The notes under the pieces: model-generated
The model's input: the letters and a program-made list of their open reading frames with translations, nothing else
What the model was told of the DNA's origin: nothing
Databases searched by the model: none
Program-made: the position numbers and the translations under genes
Shown: positions 57,087-64,000 of the stretch, one piece after another
How the letters are laid out: each line of letters begins with the position of its first letter
Numbering within the stretch: position 1 is the first letter of the stretch
Assembly (NCBI GenBank): GCA_001766655.1
Contig: MJCC01000025.1
Span: 123,584 to 187,583 of the forward strand
Length of the DNA stretch: 64,000 nucleotides
Source: Phytomonas francai
Taxonomy: Eukaryota > Euglenozoa > Kinetoplastea > Trypanosomatida > Trypanosomatidae
Reading direction: 5' to 3'

Positions 57087-59519
57087 CTAATCATTCCTAA
57101 AGTCTAGATATGAGAGAAGCTCCGTATCACTGGCCTCCAGCGCAAGATATTGCATTAAAAGCCACATATCTAAGGAAGCCCTTTGAGCCATGTGCTGCGG
57201 CGAAAAAAAAACACCCACCTCACTATCTGAAGATCGATGGATCATATCTAAGGCAAATTTTTCCTTAGTATTTACTGCCGTACCTTCGCCTTGAAAGTAC
57301 TGTTCATAGATAGAATAATTTGAGTAAAGCTCCATCCATGCAATCGCGCGCAGTACAAATATCTTAGCATCCTGCAAAGAAGACAAAAATGGTAATGACA
57401 ATATTTCCTGTCTACCACGCGTGCAAGAAAATGGTTTTTTACTTTTAACTTGACTCCAGCATTCTCGAGCGATACATTGAATCCACCTTTGCATCTGAAA
57501 AGAAGTTCCAAACACACCTAGCGTGCACTTCTGTTCGGTAGTAGCATTGGTGGTTGGCAAACTATTCGAAACTACTCCTCGAAGAAAAGACTGCCAGGAT
57601 CCTGCAAAACAACGGCACCGCTTATCCAAATGCATGCTTTTTTCCTTCAGCATTAAAATACTGTCAGGAAGGTTTTCAAAGGTTAAAATGCTTGAAGCAG
57701 GGGGAGTTTTGAGATAATCGTTCACGAGCCCATCCATCCACGTAGCGCGCTTGTGCAGTTCAAGAAACATCCCATCCGCATCCTGAAGAGGAGAGAAAAC
57801 AAACTCAAAGGCCTTTTGAAGTGCTGACCTCCATCTCTCATACTCTAACTTTCCTCCAGTTTTATTTTTATTATCAGAAATGAAAGAAGTCATGCGTTGT
57901 TTCCAAAAACTTTCAAAGATAAACTGGCGGAAGCTTTCATCCTGAAGACGAGGTATAGACGCGTGAAGGCGAGATAGCTCCTCAACATTTAAGCTCGCTT
58001 TGCTTAAGAAAAGCCGTGCGGTTTTGGTATTTGGAAATAATAAAAATGACTGAAGATCGCGCGGGGGTTCAAAAGGCAATACGGAGCTTGGAAGTAAATA
58101 TGGGCGTTGAATAAAGCCATACCACAATAGGCATTCGAAATCAGAATAGGATCCGTAGCAAATACAAACTTGCTCCCCTGGTTCTATTGGAGAAATGGTC
58201 TGAAAAACGTACTCCCACCGCTTCATTGGAAAAGAGCGCACTGGTACCCCTTCTTTTTCAAGACGATCAACCGAAGACGAAGGATTGGAATCGATTTCAT
58301 CGTCACTACTAGTGCTAGCCTCATTTTGAAGATCGTCATTATTATTATCGTTTATTTTATGGGAGCTGCAGCGTTGGGTAAACATTGTGCAATTCGCGTG
58401 CAGGGCGTAATTGAAGTAATCCACCCATGGCATCATCGCCCACACCTCCTCATCAAAGGCAAACCCACGGCTCATAAGGGTGTTAAAAGCCCACAAAAAT
58501 TGACTCAACGTGCAGGAAACACCCTTCCGTGCGAATGCAATCGACTTCCCTTTAAAATTATTACTAGTATTATTAAGTTTATCCCCTGCTAAACGTACAT
58601 CAGTATTCTCCTCCTCGTTCACGCCGATTGGGAGCTCTCTTAGGCATAGTAAGACGTCGAGGCAGTGCTGGTATCGCTTAAAAAGTTCAGATTTCTCATA
58701 CGCAACCTTCGCGCGATGCCGCGCAAACCACAGCGGACTAGTTTGTAAATCAGAATCTTCTGAGGATAATTTATTGAACTCTTGCAAATAACTATCGCTG
58801 GGATTCATTTGATTGAATCCGTTCGAAAGCTCTAGGAGGTTATTATATACAGGTGGCAGCGCATTCATCCAGTCCTGCATCCACGCATTTTCGCTTTGAT
58901 AGCGAAATATAGGAACCGATACAGAGCTCTCCCTTCTATTATCCACTGAGGAACCATGATTCAAACTTTCTAAATTCATTGGATTAGCTTCCTCTTTGAA
59001 TTTAGTCTTCTCCGCCGTGGTGTTGTTAATGTTGACGTTTCGGTAGAGAGATGCCATGAGCACAATATGGCTCGTCATCGTTTCCGAAGGGCTGAGCTGC
59101 TCTTTCAATTTATCGACGGTTTCTTGCACGGCATCTTGAAAATGAAATCCCCCAGAGTATTTACTATCACTAGGATATTGCCCCCCCTCGTTGTGAGCTA
59201 TATTGGGAAAGGAATCCAACAGCTCCGCGGTAAAACACAGCTCCCGCCCTCCCAGCAAACCTCGCCCACCCCCTTCTGGACTCTCGTGAAAACTCCGCAA
59301 GGCCACCTCGGCAAGGGCGAGATGATGGCGCGCCTTTCGAGTGGTTAACATGCTCGTCAAAGGCAAAATCGCGAGCGTCGTTTCCGATTTGATCTTTTCA
59401 TGCGCAATCATCCCAACCCCACCCCCCATCGCAGGAAGAGAGAGAGCCTTTAAAGAAGGATGAAAAGTAGCGCCCTCGGCCTCTAATAAGCGCCGTAGCA
59501 TCTCTGCGATGGAAACCAT
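57087..59519 (-). CDS. SET-domain protein of the SETD3/SETD6/Rubisco-LSMT type
   Basis: The 810-aa product starts like this class, with an N-terminal strand and AMGGGVGMIAHEKIKSETTL (about 30-50), the part of SET that contacts the cofactor. A long insert follows. The core reads FLWAFNTLMSRGFAF, MMPWVDYFNYALHANC (near 355-370), then YVFQTISPIEPGEQVCICYG and SDFECLLWYGFI (about 440-470). Family members methylate lysine or histidine in non-histone proteins. Here the usual Asn-His pair reads Asn-Tyr (FNYA), and a variable acidic insert interrupts the core at about 380-430. The C-terminal 340 residues are helical and would be the Rubisco-LSMT substrate-binding domain. The ATG at 59519 is clear. 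The class assignment is good; substrate and activity are unknown. Confidence 0.88.
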   Translation of the reverse strand: MVSIAEMLRRLLEAEGATFHPSLKALSLPAMGGGVGMIAHEKIKSETTLAILPLTSMLTTRKARHHLALAEVALRSFHESPEGGGRGLLGGRELCFTAELLDSFPNIAHNEGGQYPSDSKYSGGFHFQDAVQETVDKLKEQLSPSETMTSHIVLMASLYRNVNINNTTAEKTKFKEEANPMNLESLNHGSSVDNRRESSVSVPIFRYQSENAWMQDWMNALPPVYNNLLELSNGFNQMNPSDSYLQEFNKLSSEDSDLQTSPLWFARHRAKVAYEKSELFKRYQHCLDVLLCLRELPIGVNEEENTDVRLAGDKLNNTSNNFKGKSIAFARKGVSCTLSQFLWAFNTLMSRGFAFDEEVWAMMPWVDYFNYALHANCTMFTQRCSSHKINDNNNDDLQNEASTSSDDEIDSNPSSSVDRLEKEGVPVRSFPMKRWEYVFQTISPIEPGEQVCICYGSYSDFECLLWYGFIQRPYLLPSSVLPFEPPRDLQSFLLFPNTKTARLFLSKASLNVEELSRLHASIPRLQDESFRQFIFESFWKQRMTSFISDNKNKTGGKLEYERWRSALQKAFEFVFSPLQDADGMFLELHKRATWMDGLVNDYLKTPPASSILTFENLPDSILMLKEKSMHLDKRCRCFAGSWQSFLRGVVSNSLPTTNATTEQKCTLGVFGTSFQMQRWIQCIARECWSQVKSKKPFSCTRGRQEILSLPFLSSLQDAKIFVLRAIAWMELYSNYSIYEQYFQGEGTAVNTKEKFALDMIHRSSDSEVGVFFSPQHMAQRASLDMWLLMQYLALEASDTELLSYLDFRND

Positions 59520-59786
59520 AGCATCGATGAACTAAAAACTCAACAAATGTAAATAAAATTGAGTAAAAAAAAACCGTGAAGTCGAAATAAAGGAAATAAA
59601 TGTTGAAAAATATTTCCTATATATGAAATGTGTTCGAGACAAAAAAAAACTCAGAAGTAATACTAAAAAACACTTACATGAGTTAAATACTACCTCATGG
59701 AGATGGGTTATGGTATACCATAGCATTCGTTTTTTGCTATTTAAGCACTTTTTATCACCATTCATTTGTTAATCGGAATGAATGTA

Positions 59787-59817
<31 letters not shown>

Positions 59818-60027
59818 GATTAAACGACAAGGATAACAAAATATTGTGCTGTTCTTTTTTTTGAGAATTCGTTCGAAGATTTTCCCATTAATCTTGGCAA
59901 TGATTTTCACTCAAGTCGTCCTCTTTTCACAAACATACTTCATGCATAATAACAAACACATATATATATATATATATATATATACTAGTAAAAGGGAACT
60001 TTTCACCTCTATAAGAAATCAAAAAAG
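59520..60027. other. Intergenic region with two microsatellites
   Basis: An (ATT) run lies at about 59788-59816 and an (AT)12 run at 59960-59984. A Phe-rich 77-codon frame at 59532-59765 ends just before the SET gene; I take it as chance. Confidence 0.55.
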
Positions 60028-60759
60028 CTAAGAAAAAAGAGTCACTTGCGCATTGGTCAGCACGGTTTGTTGTATGCCTATTAAGCGAACAACAAACCTT
60101 CTCGGGCCACGATAGGGTTTCAATCGTTCCTTGCTATTTTTTCTCTTTTCATTATTTTCATCATTCCCGTTTTCTAACCCTTCTATAGCAGAAGCCTGCA
60201 CTTCAAACGAACGAACGTGAGTGTCATCGGAGTTCAACAGGAGCGGTTTTTTCAGCGTCAGGTGATACAGATCCAACGCTAAAGAAGAGGAAGGAGATCC
60301 ATTAACGGCGCTTCTTTCCTCGTTAACCTCCTTAGAGGGCGTTTTAAGATTCTTCTCGCTTCTAGCCATCTTTGATTCTAATTTATCCTCTTCTAAATGG
60401 GGTTTGAAAAGATAACTCGCTAAAGTGAAGGAAACGCCATGTTCTTCCTTTGTATTTGGAATGCTATCGGAAGTTGAAATGTCTGTTGCCATATCTGAAC
60501 GACGAGGATTCGTATTGACCACTAAAGAAATGCGCACAGAAGCTGCATTTAGCCTGGAATGCTTCTGTGTTTTCGGTTTCCCAAGCTTCAGAGCATCCAA
60601 AGAGCTTTCCGGAGGCTCCTCTGTAATAATAATGCTGTTTAAAACGGCCGAAAATTCATTTTGGGGCGTGCGCTGAGCTGAGTTTTCAGTTGGCTTGGAG
60701 ATGAAAAACTCCTCATGCGGACGAAGCTCCAGAGCGAAGGGGGTAGTTATCACTGGCAT
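60028..60759 (-). CDS. Unknown protein with a weak nucleoplasmin-like look
   Basis: The 243-aa product is not firmly recognised. Its start (MPVITTPFALELRPHEEFFI) resembles the first strand of nucleoplasmin-like domains found in FKBP-type and HDT proteins, which begin with a short strand and a LELKPG-like turn. Later strands ASVRISLVVNTNP, VSFTLASYLFKPH, LALDLYHLTLKKPLLLN and FEVQASAIEG could continue a beta sandwich, broken by two charged inserts. The last ~30 residues are basic and then strand-like (RRFVVRLIGIQQTVLTNAQV). There is no signal or membrane helix. The start is the ATG at 60759. If correct, it would be a small chromatin or chaperone-type protein, but this is only a shape-based guess. 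Confidence 0.65.
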   Translation of the reverse strand: MPVITTPFALELRPHEEFFISKPTENSAQRTPQNEFSAVLNSIIITEEPPESSLDALKLGKPKTQKHSRLNAASVRISLVVNTNPRRSDMATDISTSDSIPNTKEEHGVSFTLASYLFKPHLEEDKLESKMARSEKNLKTPSKEVNEERSAVNGSPSSSLALDLYHLTLKKPLLLNSDDTHVRSFEVQASAIEGLENGNDENNEKRKNSKERLKPYRGPRRFVVRLIGIQQTVLTNAQVTLFS

Positions 60760-61507
60760 ACTGAAGACACCGAACTAGGAAATAGATGAATATTGCTTTT
60801 CGTTTGATTCAAAAAAGGAAAAGCTTCATGAAAATGTTTTTATTTCCTTTGCTTCCATAGAAGTTGATAAGGGAAAAAAAAGATTACTTTTAATTTATTT
60901 TTGCTTCCACCATCGATCGATCGGACTCACCCAATTTCACATTAAAAAAATACACTGATATTTCAATCTAGGATGAAAAGAAAAGATGCAATGCAAGCAT
61001 ACCCCCCTTGTTAAAATCCTTTTCTACATTACACACCATTTATGTTACCCAAATATTCTTGCAAGGAACATTAGTTATCCTCGAAAATTTTGGTGAAAGT
61101 TTATCGTTTTTTTTAATTTGTTAGGCATCCTCTTCCTCATATGAAAATTTTTATGGCTAACGTCTTACAAGACGCAATAAATAATAAATAATCCCATCAA
61201 GAAAATGAGTTCATTAATTTTAAAAAATGGAGGTACCTACTAGTCCATAGCCTCTTGTTTTCTAAGAGAAAAGCATCTTTGAAAGCTTCAAAAATGAGCA
61301 ATCTCTGTTTTTGAAAACAATAGCATACTAAAGATGTTACCTTTTCCCTTTGGGAGAGGGGGACGATGAAAATATATATATATCAGCAGCATGTCAGAGT
61401 TAATTATGAATACTTTGATTTTCTCAAAGAGATATTCTAGCAGGCAGGTGAATTACACGAGAAAGTAAAGATCAAGGAAAGGCGTTTCAGATTTAGTGCT
61501 AATTTAG

Positions 61508-61687
61508 CACAGTATTTCCTCTTCTCCACCATCCCCAGTAGCAGCTCATTCAATATCAAGTCCTCTAACTGGTGAGAACAATGGAATGCAGCGGCCTCCC
61601 CATTCTATTAATGACTCTCCCATACGAAGCTCTATGAAAAGACAGCTTTCTACAAATCACGCTTCAATTGATAAATCATTCAATTGA
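61508..61687 (+). other. Coding-like plus-strand fragment, Ser/Pro-rich (59 codons, no ATG start)
   Basis: Between TAG at 61505 and TGA at 61685 the plus strand encodes 59 residues rich in Ser, Pro and His, for example VAAHSISSPLTGENNGMQR and SINDSPIRSSMKRQLSTNHA. Two minus-strand frames over the same DNA are also open, so strand and coding status are uncertain. It may be a relic. Confidence 0.2.
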
Positions 61688-61907
61688 GAAAAATCTATGT
61701 GCCCATTCCTTCACAGTACCTCACTGCTAATAATGTATTCTCGAGAATCAGGAATGCAAACAAAAGTAAAAATGTTAAACTAAAGCATCACCGCAGCGAA
61801 ACGTTAGTGATCCTTGTCCATACACTAGCAGCTTTTCACTTTCCGATTCAATCGCTTGGATTCGTGTGCGTGAACCCCTGCCCCCCTCCCTCCCCTGCTT
61901 TCTACTG

Positions 61908-62144
61908 ATGGAAAGCTTACTTCTTTTTGTTAAACTCTTGCATTTCTTTGGGTTGTTTACAGGTGAGTCTAAGGCTTTAAAAAGATATAGCAGCCCAATT
62001 CACTCTACAAGCAGTAGTCCTAGCAGTGGTTCGCCCAAACTAATGGCTCCTATACGGCAAGCAACCCATGAGACAGGTATTGATCGAGATTACTCGATAA
62101 TGTGGCTAATCTGTGGCCCTGAAAATTTAGTTTTAAAGGAATAG
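61908..62144 (+). CDS. Possible 78-aa plus-strand open frame with hydrophobic start
   Basis: The ATG at 61908 opens MESLLLFVKLLHFFGLF, a signal-like hydrophobic run, then a Ser/Pro-rich stretch (KRYSSPIHSTSSSPSSGSPK) and a short tail. A C/T-rich stretch lies just before the ATG but lacks a clear AG. It is on the strand opposite to the array. No family is recognised; low confidence. Confidence 0.2.
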   Translation: MESLLLFVKLLHFFGLFTGESKALKRYSSPIHSTSSSPSSGSPKLMAPIRQATHETGIDRDYSIMWLICGPENLVLKE

Positions 62145-62482
62145 ACTGTATAATTTTTACTTTTTCCTATTATAATCATAAAACCCATAGAGAGAGAAAA
62201 AAAAGAAAATGAAAGAAAAGGCAAAAAACTCAAGAGGATGTTTGGACATCAAAAAGATAAAAAAAGACAGCCACACTAAACCAAAAACCATTAAACTCAT
62301 TCAAGTCGAAGCTTCTAATGGCTTCAATTATATGTACAGCCGTTGTAGAATGAACGAAACCATACACAATAAAAAATCCTTTATTACTCGCATAGCATTA
62401 CCAGTTATTTAATTAATGTTAGTACACCCTCCTAAGAGGTAATTTTAGTACCCCCTCTGCCCTTTAAAGCATGGCCATCAAA

Positions 62483-64000
62483 TTACTCGAGTGTATCGTC
62501 GTCATCCTGGTCACCATAAAGATCTTTTTTGGTCAGTTCGTAATGCTTTTTTCGCTTTTTATTTCGCAGTGTCTTCTTCTTTTTTAATCCTTCCTCGAAA
62601 ACATCGTTTTCAGGCTCTTCGGCTTCTCCCTCACGCGTACCCCCCGAGGCCTTCTTCTTCAGCAGTTTAGCCTTTTCGAAAAGAGCTTGCTTCTTTTCCT
62701 TTTTCTTCAGTTGACGAACACCTGTGCGTTCCATTTTCACCATCCTTCGTGTTTCGTTCGCCTCGTCAATTTCTTTTTCCAAACGACGACGCTGCGCGAA
62801 AGGGGAAAGGCTCACGTAGGCATCAGGATCGGCGGCCTGCCGAAGAACCAGATCCGCTTCGGAGAACATCGTGCGAACGGCATAAGTTGTACCCCTGGAA
62901 ACGGCATAAAGCTGACAACACTTCGCTATTTCGGACAAAATCACATTTGTATCCTCCTCCGCAGCCGTTCTCGCTTCCTGACGCCACTCCTCCTCGCCCC
63001 CAGTCTCCTGTTTGCCCGTGTTCTTTTTCGCGGTGGTCTTTTGCTTGGCCTTAGATTGGCGGCTAGTCTTGACAAGTTGCTTTTTCCTCTCAAGCAATTG
63101 CTCCTCCCGTTGTTTCATGTAGACACCTCCTGCTAAAGGTGGAAAGAAGTTATCCAAAACACGCTTCTCGACGAAATTGCCTTGACTCATGGCGTATAAT
63201 GGGATCCCTGCCGATAGGGTGATAAAGAGCTCGCACGATAGCGAAGCCCTTGATAACTCATCAAAGGCTACATCGCATATGTGCATCGTCAGTCCTGTGC
63301 TAGTCGCTTTTGGAAAGATTTGCGCCTGGAAAATGTAGAAAAACTCGTCCAATGCTCGCGTGAGGGCGCGCCGTTTGGAGAAAAAGCGTTGGAGGTACTG
63401 GGATGTAATCCCAATCGCTGTCAACGGGGCGGTTCCACCAACCGACGCCTCCGATTGAACCTTCCTTCCGGAAGCATTCCTATTCTCTTCGCCATTCCTC
63501 ATCCGCTTGGCAGGCCTTGAGGCACTCGCTTTGGATTTCATTTTCTTCGTGGCTGCCCCTTCCAAACCAGTCTTTTCAGCATTCGAGACGTGCGAGGCCT
63601 TGTCTTGACTACCACCCGCCTCCGCCTCCTCGTCGGCTTCCTCTAACTGCTTCATAAGGCTGACCCACTCAAAGATGAGCTTCCGCACGAGGGCGAGGTA
63701 CTTATCCATGCGATACCGATCAATCGTCGGCCACTCCCTCGACAGCACGCGGAAGATGGCACCGTAGAACAAATTCTGGCAGGCGACGGTGCGCGGCGCG
63801 CGCAGGAGCTCCGCGATGCGCCCCGCGCACGCGAGCTGGACGAGCGGCTTGTCGGCGTGCCAAAGGCAGAAAAAGGCCCCGCGGGCGAGCTTCAGAAAGG
63901 CGAGCTCCAAATCGCACCACGGCAGCATCGCCGCGCGGCGGGCCTCGGCGGCGGGGCCCGGGGGAGGGGGGGGGGGGGGGGGGGCCCTCTCCCGTGGGCT
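62483..64000 (-). CDS. RRP1: RRP1/Nop52-family ribosome biogenesis protein, 5' end off the window
   Basis: RRP1/Nop52 acts in the nucleolus in processing of the large-subunit rRNA precursor. The family block is near the N-terminal end: LAFLKLARGAFFCLWHADKP, then LVQLACAGRIAELL, WPTIDRYRMDKYLALVRKLI and, later, GLTMHICDVAFDELSRA, as expected for the Nop52 domain (about 220 residues). Lys/Glu-rich low-complexity sequence and a KKKTLRNKKRKKHYELTKKD tail follow, typical of nucleolar proteins. The first ATG is at 63928, but the frame stays open upstream through a C-rich tract to the window edge (24 more codons, including AEARRAA), and family members usually have more residues before the block. The true start therefore probably lies outside. 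A G19 run at 63966-63984 may hide a length error. Confidence 0.88.
   Translation of the reverse strand, partial: SPRERAPPPPPPPPGPAAEARRAAMLPWCDLELAFLKLARGAFFCLWHADKPLVQLACAGRIAELLRAPRTVACQNLFYGAIFRVLSREWPTIDRYRMDKYLALVRKLIFEWVSLMKQLEEADEEAEAGGSQDKASHVSNAEKTGLEGAATKKMKSKASASRPAKRMRNGEENRNASGRKVQSEASVGGTAPLTAIGITSQYLQRFFSKRRALTRALDEFFYIFQAQIFPKATSTGLTMHICDVAFDELSRASLSCELFITLSAGIPLYAMSQGNFVEKRVLDNFFPPLAGGVYMKQREEQLLERKKQLVKTSRQSKAKQKTTAKKNTGKQETGGEEEWRQEARTAAEEDTNVILSEIAKCCQLYAVSRGTTYAVRTMFSEADLVLRQAADPDAYVSLSPFAQRRRLEKEIDEANETRRMVKMERTGVRQLKKKEKKQALFEKAKLLKKKASGGTREGEAEEPENDVFEEGLKKKKTLRNKKRKKHYELTKKDLYGDQDDDDTLE

Larger units (their letters stand above)
60760..62482. other. Intergenic region with coding-like plus-strand fragments
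   Basis: A 1.7-kb AT-rich spacer between the RRP1-like gene and the small unknown. Most of it is featureless, but 61508-62144 has clearly less AT and holds two plus-strand open stretches. No minus-strand gene with an ATG is found. Confidence 0.5.

Noticed and set aside
59532..59765. 77-codon minus-strand frame just upstream of the SET gene
   Set aside because: It has an ATG but is Phe/Ser/Leu-biased, as AT-rich leader sequence would be; no domain and no acceptor-like site.

Overview
The window reads as nuclear DNA of a kinetoplastid protist, most likely a trypanosomatid. All 17 well-supported loci lie on the minus strand in one head-to-tail array of about 63 kb with no strand switch. They are intronless and are separated by AT-rich, microsatellite-rich spacers. 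Several have pyrimidine tracts followed by AG just upstream of the ATG, as expected for spliced-leader trans-splicing in a polycistronic unit transcribed from right to left. From memory, transaldolase and a chitinase-type GH18 gene also lie close together on Leishmania chromosome 16, which fits, but I could not check this. I cannot name the genus. No tRNA, rRNA, CRISPR or bacterial-type operon signal was seen.

Layout in transcription order (right to left): an RRP1/Nop52-like ribosome-biogenesis protein cut by the right edge; a small unknown with a faint nucleoplasmin-like look; a SET-domain protein of the SETD3/SETD6/LSMT type; a mitochondrial A-type iron-sulfur carrier (IscA family); a membrane-anchored methyltransferase/spermidine-synthase-like protein; a secreted or anchored GH18 chitinase-like protein; a giant VPS13 lipid-transfer protein (5,086 aa); a glutaredoxin-fold protein without redox cysteines; a 2.45-kb tandem duplication carrying one broken and one intact transaldolase; a degenerate endonuclease/exonuclease/phosphatase (EEP) protein with a mitochondrial-type N-terminus; a USP48-like deubiquitinase (2,039 aa); a leucine-rich-repeat protein; two unknown low-complexity proteins; a protein with two LysM-like domains; eIF2A; an APE1-type AP endonuclease; and an unknown probably mitochondrial protein that carries an assembly gap and runs off the left edge.

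As usual for kinetoplastid arrays, neighbours share no single pathway, so position says little about function. The items most worth a second look are: the transaldolase duplication, whose upstream copy holds a roughly 130-bp block of extreme divergence inside nearly identical flanks; an unidentified 97-codon open frame that follows a splice-acceptor-like site in each repeat unit but has no ATG; the EEP protein in which all four catalytic motifs are altered; and VPS13, which ends in two dysferlin (DysF)-like motifs and has an internal zinc-ribbon-like C2C2 motif. Start codons given here are the first in-frame ATG; several open frames extend further upstream only through TTG or GTG.
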